DNA of 64,000 nucleotides, from the NCBI GenBank assembly GCA_036768485.1, contig JAVLUZ010000816.1:62001-126000 (forward strand), given 5' to 3'. The position numbers and the translations under genes were made by a program. Below the pieces are notes generated by a model. That model saw only the letters and a program-made list of their open reading frames with translations. It did not search any database and was not told the origin of the DNA. Each line of letters begins with the position of its first letter. The stretch's first letter is position 1. Shown here piece by piece: positions 22,237 through 32,204 of the stretch. Source of the stretch: Mermis nigrescens (taxonomy: Eukaryota > Nematoda > Enoplea > Mermithida > Mermithidae).

Positions 22237-22427
22237 CAGTGGCGGATCTAGGATTTTTCTAAGGGGGGGGGCGGTACCCCTAAGGGGGGGGCGGAACCCT
22301 GAATTGGGCGGAAAAATTAGCCCTTTTTACCCGAAAAATCGCTAAAAATCGCTCAAAAATCCTTAATTTTGCGCATTTTTTGGGCCAATGGGGGGGGCGG
22401 CCGCCCGCCCGCCCTAAATCCGCCCTG
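22237..22427. mobile_element. hAT MITE (CAGTGGCGGATCTAGGA family), perfect 8-bp target duplication
   Basis: Ends CAGTGGCGGATCTAGGA and CTAAATCCGCCCTG, flanked by CTTATCTT (22229-22236 and 22428-22435). It is 191 bp, with G runs and no coding sequence. Family members: 49861-50031, 39465-40073 and a truncated copy at 32629. Confidence 0.9.
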
Positions 22428-22439
22428 CTTATCTTTATT

Positions 22440-22927
22440 TGTTTTTGCCAAAATTCTTTTATCTGTCCTCAACCCAAAAATAGCTAAAAGATTATCTAAT
22501 ATTTTATGATGATTGACCAGTTGAGAGCTCGCTGTTGTTGTATTTGAAGTTTAGAGTGCTACACTAATTAGGAACCAAAAAAATTCAAGCCAGTTTAATC
22601 CTAGAAAAGAGGTTAAATTATCAACTTGAAAGGGTTGAGATAGGTCAACTGACCTTGCGAGTATTCCGGGATTTAGGTAGGTACGAGTCTTAGGATTTAG
22701 GGCGTAGCTGCTGAAACTACCGACGAAAAGCGGTGAGCAATATTAGGACTGAGGGAGTTGAAGCCGTAGGTCTACAAGGGTCAACTGGTTCGAAATCGCC
22801 CTGCGATATTGCGAACCTGACGAGCACTGAGAGCAGTTTAGGTACCTAAGTACGTCCCGAAGGCAATGACAGCCATGTTCGTATCTGTGTTGAATTAGTA
22901 GATACAGTGCGAACAGCTAAACATTTA
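22440..22927 (+). repeat. diverged LTR-like remnant (3' half)
   Basis: GCTGTTGTTGTATTTGAAG followed by GTGCTACACTAATTAGGAACC resembles the corresponding part of the LTRs at 24215 and 30490. The segment finishes AACATTTACA, like the LTR end. Confidence 0.4.
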
Positions 22928-22970
22928 CATAACATTGATCTAATTTATATGTTAGAAGAACACTTACACT

Positions 22971-23227
22971 CACACCTGGGCGTGGGGGGTTTGGGGGGTA
23001 TGCATCCCCCAGAAACCATCCCCCCCCAGAAATCAAAATACCCCCCAGAATTCAATTTTTGAAAATTTTTTTCGTTTTTTTCGCAATTTTTTGATGCCAA
23101 TGGATAGTGCTTGATGAGAAACGTCGAAAAATGGTGTTTTTATCGCCATACCACCATTTTAAGGCCATTTTTTGACCTTCAAAAAAATCTTTCACCCCCC
23201 CCAGAATTTTCTTGCTGCCCACGTATG
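22971..23227. mobile_element. MITE of the CATACGTGGGCAGC family, perfect 8-bp target duplication
   Basis: It begins CACACCTGGGCGTGGGGGG and ends TGCTGCCCACGTATG, flanked by CTTACACT at 22963-22970 and 23228-23235. It is 257 bp with C/G runs next to each end. The duplication size suggests a hAT transposase. Confidence 0.85.
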
Positions 23228-23244
23228 CTTACACTTTCGAAATG

Positions 23245-23315
23245 TCTGCGATAGCTTAATTGGTTAGAGCAGCGGTCCGGTCAACCATGGTCCCGGGTTC
23301 GATATCGTTCACAGT
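23245..23315 (+). other. tRNA-like sequence
   Basis: TAGCTTAATTGG (A box, 23252-23263) and GGTTCGATATC (B box, 23296-23306) are about 44 bases apart, as in a tRNA. The loop CCGGTCA could present GGT (Thr), but the acceptor stem does not close. Either a tRNA pseudogene or a SINE head. Confidence 0.35.
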
Positions 23316-23393
23316 ACTATTTTTACACTGGAGGCCTCAGCCTACTGTCGACAAAAATTCTTAGAATTTATGCACAAAGTTATGTGAAACAGA

Positions 23394-24214
23394 TGTAGAT
23401 AGTGTATCTACACGTGCCGTTACTTGTACGGCCTTTGCGCACCTTAGTGCGCCAATTCCGACCATCTGGTCTTTTGGTTCCACTGTGGCGATCCAACCAT
23501 ATTTTCAGATCGTCGATAGTATGACATGCAGAGGCATTCCGACCACGCAGTGTGAATTGGTTGGACTCTTGTCGCTATGTGTCGCGAGGGATACAAAGAT
23601 GCGACCTTTTACTGTGGAACCCCCTACAAATCCCCTATCATTTTTTCACATTTAAAACATAGGCAACATGACCGCTATTCACGTTGAGCCTGTGCGGAGA
23701 CCCGAAAAATCTATGTGCAAGCAGCACCCATTTTTGTTATAAACACATTATACAATATTTTTCGTCTCATATTACTGTAGGCCATCCCCCTACGATTATT
23801 AGCCTGATTAGCTTAGTGGTTGGCAGTTTAAGCCTTTTGCGTTTTCGGCGTGTCGCTTCCGACTCTATCAGCGCCATTTCTTGTATATTGTTTTAATTCG
23901 GTAAAAGCACGAAAATCAACTACCTAGAGGTGCATTATATCGCAGGTAGTTTGGATTTGGGACTAGGCCGGCCATAAATTTAATTCTTGCCGGATTACGT
24001 TGGGTAAAACCTTTTATTTATCATTTCGTGCAAAATTCATAATTCCTTTTTCGAACCAAAAATCTATAAAAATTATTACATAGCCCGGATTAGAGCTCTT
24101 TGTTGTTGTGATTTAAGTACAGAGTGCTATTGGAACCAGAATTTATAAGTAGTTTCGCCATAGGTAATCTGGTGCGAAACCTTTTCAATTCTTTTCGCAA
24201 AAAATTATTCTTTT
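23394..24214 (+). repeat. diverged LTR-like remnant cut by the LTR retrotransposon
   Basis: It opens TGTAGATAGTGTATCTACA, the same kind of terminal stem-loop as TGTAGAGATGGCTCTACA at the start of the intact LTRs. Near 24085-24150 it has GGATTAGAGCTCTTTGTTG and GAGTGCTATTGGAACC, matching the LTR interior. It ends where the LTR retrotransposon begins. Confidence 0.4.
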
Positions 24215-25462
24215 TGTAGAGATGGCTCTACACCCTGTTTTGCCGCGTTGGTTCAACGCGAAATTCCATTTGTTCTGTGCTAAGTTGTACATACATTCCG
24301 ATGACTGTTTGTCCCAGATGCTCAATTTCGTGCTTAATTTCCATTTGCACGTACGCGACCACTAAGCGCAACGCATATAGTGAGTTGCCCGGGACCACCT
24401 TCCCTCCAAAAATTATCATATCTTCATTTCCTTTCCCATACTTATTTTCAATAAAAATCCGGGATAGGAAAATGGGCACTCGGGCTTAATGCAACTTGAG
24501 TACAAATTGGTACGTGTGCTACCATATCTTACGTGTACTTAAAGTCATATGTGTGTCTTATATTTGTGCCTATTCCGTTTGTACATTCTTTTACCGTAAG
24601 CTTTGCCCATAGGCCTATTGTTATTCTCGTAGATCCATTCCGCGTTTCTTTGTTCGTCTGTCCACGCCTCTTTTTGTGTCTCGTTTAAAACTGTGTGCGA
24701 GCACAGTTTTGGGCGGCATTATTATTATTACGACTTACGAGTTCGTTCGATTTCCAAAAGTCTTCCTAGACTCAGCTTTTTCGCCAGCCCATCTGTGCTG
24801 TGCCCCTTTTGACTCAGCTTTTTCGCCAGCCCATCTGTGCTGTGCCCCTTTTTTCCTGCGTGGCTGCAGAAATTCTCGTCGTGCTTTCATTGCGCATTGG
24901 GCAGGTTCTTTTCGCCCGTGCGCCTTTCTTATATTTTTGTGTGCCATAACGGCATTTGTTGTATGCCGTTGGCGGGCTATGTGCCCTCGTAATTACATTG
25001 TTTATTTTACCCGATTAGTGTAACACGACAGTCGGCAGCATGCATCCTTCATGCTGCCGCTTTTTAATTGCTTCATAATTTTCTGTCCAAAAATATTATA
25101 AAAATTAATTATTTAATGAACCATGATTGGGCTCGGTTCAAATTTCCGTGCTGTTGTTTTCTGTCCTTGTGCTACACTACATTAGGAACCCTCAATATTT
25201 TCAAGCACCGGAATTCGGTCCCAAAACAAGTTAAATAATAATCATTTTGAACCCTCAATTAGGTTTCTGGGGAACTTACATTATTTAGGTACTTAATCTC
25301 AAAAGGGGTTAAGTAAGTAAGTTTCACTAGGTGCGTGCAGTAGAGGGCCGGGCTATCTTGCTAGGCCGGGCCACTTACCCCGAGTCGCCGTTTGTGCGAG
25401 CGCGTGAGCTTAAGTTTCGGGCATATTAAGACAAGTGAACATAGGTTCGCCCTACGTTTACA
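24215..25462 (+). repeat. 5' long terminal repeat
   Basis: It starts with the stem-loop TGTAGAGATGGCTCTACA and ends CCTACGTTTACA (TG..CA). It carries two copies of a 42-bp direct repeat. Its final ~90 bp differ from the 3' LTR. I could not match the bases after it (TTTGAGGTTCTGC) to a conventional tRNA primer site. Confidence 0.85.
24769..24852 (+). repeat. 42-bp tandem repeat, 2 copies, in the 5' LTR
   Basis: The unit is GACTCAGCTTTTTCGCCAGC continued by CCATCTGTGCTGTGCCCC and TTTT, at 24769-24810 and 24811-24852. The 3' LTR has three copies. Confidence 0.9.
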
Positions 25463-25681
25463 TTTGAGGTTCTGCTGAGATAACATCGTTTCATTTTCTG
25501 CCTAAAAATTTTCAAAAAATTTTCCACTTTGCATAACCATACTATGTTCGTGTGCATTCTTAACATTTCACTTTTCGTGTGTATTTTTTGACTCTATTGT
25601 GTTCGTGTGCGTATTTTTCTTGGTCGAGATTAAGGTTGTGACAAAAATTTCTTGTCCTGATCTTAATCTCAATTGTCTGCC

Positions 25682-27043
25682 ATGCCAGGCAAGAAACTAG
25701 CAGGAAAAATGACCAAAACGGGGAAGAAAACCCCAGATAAGTCGCCTAAGCAGGCTAGCACACAGAAATCCTCTCAAAATGTGTCAAATGACTCAGATTC
25801 TGATCATAGCGCCAGTGCACAAAACTGTACAAGCGCAGACAGCGTTGTGAATCCAAATCAGATGCTGAGTGTCCAAAATCCGGACACTAGCGTTGACTCT
25901 CAGCGAGCTAATCAAGTTGCAAACAACGACAATATCACTATTTGTCAAATTTTGAATGAAACGACGATTCCTAATCCGCAACAATCGGTTTCCGACACAA
26001 CTGTGAATCGGATAACCGAAAATGGCATTTCAAATAATCTTTTGAATGCGATGTTTGCGCATATGCAAGATTTAGAAAATCGGCTTGAATGTATAGCCGT
26101 TGAACATATGCAGCAGCCTGTTGAGCCACAACCGGTTCCTAACGTCACTGCAAACGCGGATCAGCAGCATTTAGCTCGCTTTGCAAATGCTGACTCGGAT
26201 TCGCGTGTGCAGCTTGCAACGTCAACGCCCGTCCATCGTTCGTCTGTTCCAGTGCTTCCTAATCATCAAATCGCGTCGCGTTTATCGCGTCCTACTGTCA
26301 CTGTAAACGCTGAACAGCAACATTTAGCTCGCTTTGCAAATGTTGAGCTGTCTCCACGAGTACAGATCGTTTCGCCAGCCGTTCCGCCGGCAGCGAACCA
26401 AGCTAATCCCGTAAATGCTGAACTACCGCCACTTCATGCGATGCATATTCCGCAGAATCAGATTTTTGTGCCAAATACAGGTGCATCGATCCCGCTGGAT
26501 CAGAACCCACCTCAGAATCAACAGAACCGAAGAGTTCACTATCCAGATCAAGCTACTGACTCTCCGCCGGAAAGTCCCAGGCGTCATAGATCTTCTTCAA
26601 GACGTTCACAACGTCGCCACCATGACACGTCATCTGATAGCTCAGAGAATACAGGTATTCGCTACCTAGCCGATTCTATGAATAGAGGTCCATTTTTGCA
26701 ACAAATTCAGTTCACGATAGCCAATAAGAAGTTTTTTCAAGGTAAAAAAACAGATATCTGTGGATTTTTTCATGAACTTGAGCGATTAGCAAATGGCTAT
26801 AGAATTGACAAAAGATCGTGTCTAGATTTGTTGCCATCATTTTTCGATACCTATACAACTAGATTGTTTCACTCCTTACCCAAAGACGTTCGCGAATCCT
26901 ATGAACTCACGAAACAATCATTAATTTCAGAGTTTCAGCCTATCGACTCAGATACATTGTTTGATAGATTTCTTGAGCTAAAACAGCACCCATCAGAGTC
27001 TGTGAACGCTTATTTTTTGGCGTTACGCGAAGATCTCATTTGA
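25682..27043 (+). CDS. Gag polyprotein N-terminal part, ended by an in-frame TGA
   Basis: The first ATG of the frame is at 25682, after a TTG at 25673. Residues 1-230 or so are low-complexity, rich in Gln, Asn, Ser and Pro, with two copies of a QQHLARFAN motif. A basic SR-rich stretch follows (RRHRSSSRRSQRRHHD). From about residue 340 a Retrotrans_gag-like domain begins: FFHELERLANGY, then FDRFLELKQHPSESVNAYFL with the conserved Q..SESV..Y spacing. The frame stops at TGA 27041-27043 inside this domain and then continues open in the same frame. The stop is either a disabling mutation or a readthrough site. In a related intact copy Gag would be expected to run on without interruption. Confidence 0.8.
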   Translation: MPGKKLAGKMTKTGKKTPDKSPKQASTQKSSQNVSNDSDSDHSASAQNCTSADSVVNPNQMLSVQNPDTSVDSQRANQVANNDNITICQILNETTIPNPQQSVSDTTVNRITENGISNNLLNAMFAHMQDLENRLECIAVEHMQQPVEPQPVPNVTANADQQHLARFANADSDSRVQLATSTPVHRSSVPVLPNHQIASRLSRPTVTVNAEQQHLARFANVELSPRVQIVSPAVPPAANQANPVNAELPPLHAMHIPQNQIFVPNTGASIPLDQNPPQNQQNRRVHYPDQATDSPPESPRRHRSSSRRSQRRHHDTSSDSSENTGIRYLADSMNRGPFLQQIQFTIANKKFFQGKKTDICGFFHELERLANGYRIDKRSCLDLLPSFFDTYTTRLFHSLPKDVRESYELTKQSLISEFQPIDSDTLFDRFLELKQHPSESVNAYFLALREDLI

Positions 27044-27085
27044 GCTCAACCAGAAATTCAAGTTGACTCGATAGCTTTTGAGAAA

Positions 27086-29536
27086 ATGCTCCGTCATCAG
27101 CTCAGAAAAGGGATGAATCCAGATATCGCGAGAAAAGCTTTCAAAAGAGCGCCTGAAGCACTGCTTCAAGATTTTCTTCATGCTGCGCGTTGCATAGAGT
27201 TTGCGAACCTACAGTATGCCTCAGATAAACAGCCTACGCCGTATTTACCAGCAACAGCCGCTGCAGTATCCCGTAGCGCGTTGCCAAAAAATAATTTTCG
27301 TCATTCGACCCTCCGTCAATCTACGTATTTTCGTCATTCGCGTCCAGAGACATCTAATGCTTTAACGCAACAATACTGCGTGCATTGCAAACGCATGGGC
27401 CACACCAGAGATGAATGTTTTTGGCGTCCGCAAAACAACAACCGAAATTATTGCAGCAGGGAGGCTCATAATTCCAGTGAGTACGCATATCGTCAATGTA
27501 GCCAATCTAGGCCATTGTCTATGTTTCAGAATTACGACGCCTGTCAAGATTTTCGGCATCAAAACAATAATGAGTTCTGTCAAGATTTTTGGAACAAAAA
27601 CAATAATGATTTTTGGCAAAATTACGGTAATCGCCAGAACTACCGTAATACCTACAGTAATACACGTTATTACAATAATGACAGAAATATGTATGCAAAC
27701 AATCATTTTGCAGAACATTCTCAGAACTATCATCAGCCAAACAACTCATATCAACAATTTTCGCAGCCACCTACACATTCTGATGTTCCAGCTGCCACAT
27801 ACTCGGTATCTTCCACCCCCACCGTTACGTTTACCCCACCTCAGCCGACTCTTTCGTCACATAATAATGACAATTTCGTCGCTTCGTCTGTTTTGACTTC
27901 CGAAAATTCGGAACAGCTTTTTGTGTCACAAGCATTTCTTGAGGAGTATCATCGGCTACAGAAGCGATTAGCTGTCTACGAAAAGTTGAATAAGCACATC
28001 ACACCTAATGATGTAGCTAACACCCCATCAGTTAGCCATGCATCTACAAATTTGCCTACCATTATAGCTCAAATTAATGGTGTGAAACTGCCTGCTTTGA
28101 TAGACACAGGAGCTCAGGTTACAATGATGACCTTGAGCGCCTTTCTGCGCTTAGGTTTTAACTTACCACCAAAGCAAGTAGCTAATATTGTGCAAGTAAT
28201 CGGAAAAATGGCAGCCACTGTGCGTTTCACCTATTTAATGCAAATTACGATCGCCGAGCAAACTACACCGGCTATCGTCTCTATCATCGATGATTTACCA
28301 GAAGATCTTCTTCTTGGTTTCGACTTTTGCAAACAAGCAATGCTTTTCGTAAATACCGTTGAGGATTGTGCTTTTGCCAACGGTCATCGTATTGAGTTGC
28401 TCTCAGAAACAGAGAAAAAGGAGCTACGTGTAAACCCAGATGCGCAAGTCACGCATCCAGTTTGTGCAGAAACGCAACAAGTGTTGTCATCAGTCACATT
28501 TTCCCAACCCCCACCAACGTCCAAAGAATCGTTGGAGATGTGCATCGCTTCAACCATGCCTAAAATTGTCAAAATGACTTATCATCATTGTTTACTCTGC
28601 AACGACTACAAGTTTTGTCGCACCCGATTTTATGTCACTACTGGCCCCATGGTCTATGAAGTAGGCCTAGAATTCGTCGCCAATCATCCAATGCTACAAG
28701 CACCGCCAGAAATTGAGCGTCGTGCAAACTATAAAATCCCAGCGGAATTTTTCCCACATCGTCTTGCAAATCCGCCTGATCTTCATGCTCCTTTGGCCTT
28801 AACAATTCGCCAAATGGCTGACGTTTTCAGTTCAATGAATGAATTTTTCGAAGAATACAAGTCAACATTCCGTTTCATTCCGTCTTTTCAATCTACGACT
28901 TTCATGTCTGCGCCACTGCTTCTTCAATTTCTCGACAATCGGTTTTTAAGATTCCAATTTTGGTATCAAGAACCTCGAATTGCTTGGCGCATGGTCGAAC
29001 AATTTCGACGAATGCTTAAATCAATTTTTGTTGAAAAAATTCTCAATCCGTTTCCTAGAGAAGTTTTTGTTGAGTTTCCTGAAATTATTGAGACAACTAA
29101 GGACTTGTACACAGCGCATAAGCAAATTCAGCTAATTCGATCGCGCACAGACCCGCCAATCAGTTGTTCAATCGAGTTTCCTCGCTACGCGTCGCGTCAG
29201 CAAATTCAAAGTTTTCTTGACGTTCCTCTACCTACAATTTTGGCCAAAATTCACGCCCAACAAGCCGCTGGCAACATGTCTATTTCCACGGCTCCAGCCT
29301 TCGATGTCTCCCTAGAAAGACATCAACCTGCATTGATTCGTTCGCCAACCGGCGATCCGACTTCCTATCATATCGTCCGCCAAAACGATTTTAGTATTCC
29401 GTCAACTGTTTGTGTACCCTGCGACCCGTTGCGCCCATCTGTGTGCTACGATTCTCGTCGCCATCAACAAACTATTAGCCCGTCTACTATCACTCGCATC
29501 AATTTGTCGCGTACTTCGCGTCTCAATTCTCAATGA
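27086..29536 (+). CDS. Gag C-terminus, zinc knuckle, aspartic protease and an unassigned C-terminal region
   Basis: It lies in the same frame as the upstream Gag, beyond the TGA. Residues 1-45 finish the Gag core. A CCHC knuckle, C98-x2-C101-x4-H106-x4-C111, binds nucleic acid in this family. Residues 120-250 are Asn/Gln/Tyr-rich. The retropepsin domain has ALIDTGAQVTMM with the catalytic Asp at residue 340, and LLLGFDF near residue 410 as the second conserved motif. Residues about 497-816 match nothing I know. They begin with a Cys-rich HHCLLCNDYKFC segment and include many aromatic residues. The position is where reverse transcriptase would normally start, but no RT motifs are present. Acts presumably in a cytoplasmic particle. 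Confidence 0.8.
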   Translation: MLRHQLRKGMNPDIARKAFKRAPEALLQDFLHAARCIEFANLQYASDKQPTPYLPATAAAVSRSALPKNNFRHSTLRQSTYFRHSRPETSNALTQQYCVHCKRMGHTRDECFWRPQNNNRNYCSREAHNSSEYAYRQCSQSRPLSMFQNYDACQDFRHQNNNEFCQDFWNKNNNDFWQNYGNRQNYRNTYSNTRYYNNDRNMYANNHFAEHSQNYHQPNNSYQQFSQPPTHSDVPAATYSVSSTPTVTFTPPQPTLSSHNNDNFVASSVLTSENSEQLFVSQAFLEEYHRLQKRLAVYEKLNKHITPNDVANTPSVSHASTNLPTIIAQINGVKLPALIDTGAQVTMMTLSAFLRLGFNLPPKQVANIVQVIGKMAATVRFTYLMQITIAEQTTPAIVSIIDDLPEDLLLGFDFCKQAMLFVNTVEDCAFANGHRIELLSETEKKELRVNPDAQVTHPVCAETQQVLSSVTFSQPPPTSKESLEMCIASTMPKIVKMTYHHCLLCNDYKFCRTRFYVTTGPMVYEVGLEFVANHPMLQAPPEIERRANYKIPAEFFPHRLANPPDLHAPLALTIRQMADVFSSMNEFFEEYKSTFRFIPSFQSTTFMSAPLLLQFLDNRFLRFQFWYQEPRIAWRMVEQFRRMLKSIFVEKILNPFPREVFVEFPEIIETTKDLYTAHKQIQLIRSRTDPPISCSIEFPRYASRQQIQSFLDVPLPTILAKIHAQQAAGNMSISTAPAFDVSLERHQPALIRSPTGDPTSYHIVRQNDFSIPSTVCVPCDPLRPSVCYDSRRHQQTISPSTITRINLSRTSRLNSQ

Positions 29537-30475
29537 CGCAGCAATATTATTGCACCGCGTTTCGTCGCGCCGACTGCTTCGTCCGCGCCGCATTTACCAG
29601 TTTAAACAATTGCAGGACCGTTGCCTTGCTCAGCATCATATTGTCACGCCACGTTTTTCGTCTATTCCGTCTCAAGAAATCAGATGCGCCATGTCTACGT
29701 CGCGCATTATTCCGTCTATTTCACGTGCGACTGATGTTTGTTGCACTCATCAGCCATCTAATCTTTGCGATCAATCGGATCGCCCCATTCAAACTTTAGT
29801 CTATTTGCTTGATTCCGTCTTGAGGAAACAGCCGCGCCCATTCTACGTTGCGCGTTACGCCTATTATTTCGCGCACGACTGACGGTCGTCGTGCCGCTCA
29901 GTCGTCATTGCCTCACAATCAACCGGATCACCGAATTTGAACTATTTGCTCATATTTTGATTTTGCTGTGCCAGGACGACGTACCAACCGCCAGTAGTTT
30001 GTTTATTTTTCGTTTAATTCGTTTTATTGTTTTTTCCGTAATTTTTCTCTTACTAGTTAATTTTCCTGCAGCCACATTCCAAATTTTTCTCTCCACATTT
30101 TTTCTAACTATCTTTTTACTCAATACTAATTAAGCCGAGTGACCTGCCCTTCTATCATAAATTACTTTTTCAATCAAAATTCTCCGGCTCCCGGGCAAAC
30201 AGTCAATTCCGTACGTTGCACAAAACCACGTTGTCTCATGCGTCGCTGACGCACCGTTTTTTGTCTCCCGTTGCTCAATTGTTTGACGTAGCCGATACGT
30301 CATCTTGTACGTTTTCATGCATACGTTTTGTGCATAAAAATGTGTCAGCATCCCGCTTCGATCTGCTGACACGAATTGATAATCGCCCGACTCCACGCCA
30401 TGGCCATCTTTGCGCAAAAAGTTTGCGCACAAACGTTTTTGCGCATAAAATTTGCACTGCGTGCAAATTTTTCTC
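29537..30475 (+). other. non-coding tail of the retrotransposon interior
   Basis: CpG-containing, T-rich DNA with only short frames. An inverted pair near 30407-30466 (GCGCAAAAAGTTTGCGC and GTTTTTGCGCATAAAATTTG) could fold. No pol-like frame is visible. Confidence 0.6.
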
Positions 30476-30489
30476 GATATCCGGGGGAG
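30476..30489 (+). promoter_or_regulatory. polypurine tract for plus-strand priming
   Basis: CGATATCCGGGGGAG ends directly at the TG of the 3' LTR. A G-rich purine run in this place is where retroelements prime second-strand synthesis. Short but correctly placed. Confidence 0.6.
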
Positions 30490-31842
30490 TGTAGAGATGG
30501 CTCTACACCCTGTTTTGCCGCGTTGGTTCAACGCGAAATTCCATTTGTTCTGTGCTAAGTTGTACATACATTCCGATGACTGTTTGTCCCAGATGCTCAA
30601 TTTCGTGCTTAATTTCCATTTGCACGTACGCGACCACTAAGCGCAACGCATATAGTGAGTCGCCCGGGACCACCTTCCCTCCAAAAATTATCATATCTTC
30701 ATTTCCTTTCCCATACTTATTTTCAATAAAAATCCGGGATAGGAAAATGGGCACTCGGGCTTAATGCGACTTGAGTACAAATTGGTACGTGTGCTACCAT
30801 ATCTTACGTGTACCTAAAGTCATATGTGTGTGTCTTATATTTGTGCCTATTCCGTTTGTACATTCTTTTACCGTAAGCTTTGCCCATAGGCCTATTGTTA
30901 TTCTCGTAGATCCATTCCGCGTTTCTTTGTTTGTCTGTCCACGCCTCTTTTTGTGTCTCGTTTAAAACTGTGTGCGAGCTCAGTTTTGGGCGGCATTATT
31001 ATTATTACGACTTACGAGTCCGTTCGATTTCCAAAAGTCTTCCTAGACTCAGCTTTTTCGCCAGCCCATCTGTGCTGTGCCCCTTTTGACTCAGTTTTTT
31101 CGCCAGCCCATCTGTGCTGTGCCCCTTTTGACTCAGCTTTTTCGCCAGCCCATCTGTGCTGTGCCCCTTTTTTCCTGCGTGGCTGCAGAGATTCTCGTCG
31201 TGTTTTCGTCGCGCATTGGGCAGGTTCTTTTCGCCCGTGCGCACTATATACAACAAATGCCCTTGTGTGCCATAAGGGCATTTGTTGTATGCCGTTGGCG
31301 GGCTATGTGCCCTCATAATTACATTGTTTATTTTACCCGATTAGTGTAACACGACAGTCGGCAGCATGCATCCTTCATGCTGTCGCTTTTTAATTGCTTC
31401 ATAATTTTCTGTCCAAAAATATTATAAAAATTAATTATTTAATGAACGATGATTGGGCTCGGTTCGAATTTCCGTGCTGTTGTTTTCTGTCCTTGTGCTA
31501 CACTACATTAGGAACCCTCAATATTTTCAAGCACCGGAATTCGGTCCCAAAACAAGTTAAATAATAATCATTTTGAGCCCTCAATTAGGTTTCTGGGGAA
31601 CTTACATTATTTAGGTACTTAATCTCAAAAGGGGTTAAGTAAGTAAGTTTCACTAGGTGCGTGCAGTAGAGGGCCGGGCTATCTTGCTAGGCCGGGCCAC
31701 TTACGCAGTCGCCGATTTGTCGCGAGCAGGAATATAATTCCTCATCATGAAATATTGCGACCTTGCGCTTTGCATCCAGTTGCATGAAGCTGAAGCTAGG
31801 GCATAAGTAAGCAAGTGAACGTAGCGTCCGGCTACGTTTACA
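30490..31842 (+). repeat. 3' long terminal repeat
   Basis: It begins like the 5' LTR and is close to it for about 1.2 kb, with scattered single-base differences. It has three copies of the 42-bp unit instead of two and a hairpin ACAACAAATGCCCTTG / AAGGGCATTTGTTG (31248-31286) where the 5' LTR has one arm only. The last ~155 bp (from 31690) differ and are longer, then both finish CTACGTTTACA. Confidence 0.85.
31046..31171 (+). repeat. 42-bp tandem repeat, 3 copies, in the 3' LTR
   Basis: Units at 31046, 31088 and 31130. The middle one has CAGTTT instead of CAGCTT. Confidence 0.9.
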
Positions 31843-32204
31843 TAGGTATACATACATAATTTTTAACGCGTTAACTTTGTTTATAAGCCCAAAAAGGAAC
31901 TTCAAAAAAAATTTTTGTTTTCCACCTCTTCCCCAGAAATGTTTTACTGTGCACGTCTGCAGCAAAGTCAGTAATTTTATGGGAAAAATAGGGCAGAAAT
32001 AAGGACAATAGGTGATAAAAATCGCAATTTTTTCACAAGTGTCTGTTCTTTATCATGAGTTGTGGTAGAATTGGCCCTAATTTGACTTTTCTAGCACTTT
32101 TTCAGTCGTTTCTGGCCCTAAAAACCGAAAAATTTCGACCTTATGGTACCGGCTGACCCCCCAGATTGACCATGCTGTGCATCTATGGTCCAGAGGCTAT
32201 GAGC
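31843..32204. other. no gene seen
   Basis: AT-rich. Bases 32130-32190 (GACCCCCCAGATTGACCATG, GCATCTATGGTCCAG) match the end of the dispersed repeat at 38298-38575. Confidence 0.4.

Larger units (their letters stand above)
24215..31842 (+). mobile_element. LTR retrotransposon with Gag and protease but no visible pol
   Basis: Two long direct repeats (24215-25462 and 30490-31842) flank a 5-kb interior. The reading region has a Ty3-like Gag, a CCHC zinc knuckle and an aspartic protease (Asp-Thr-Gly), interrupted once by an in-frame TGA. After the protease comes about 320 residues I cannot assign, then 0.95 kb of non-coding DNA. I see no reverse transcriptase (no YxDD), RNase H or integrase, so mobilisation would need enzymes from another element. 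A polypurine tract precedes the 3' LTR. No matching target duplication is visible (CTTTT against TAGGT). The LTRs differ at roughly fifteen sites plus their last ~100-150 bp, so it is not a brand-new insertion. Confidence 0.85.

Noticed and set aside
21201..23315. Functional tRNA genes at 21.2 and 23.25 kb
   Set aside because: A and B boxes are present, but the acceptor and anticodon stems do not form, and the first lies inside a repeated element.
24228..31349. Pairs of short frames repeated at both LTRs
   Set aside because: They occur in both LTRs only because the LTRs are copies, and they run through the 42-bp repeat in several frames at once.
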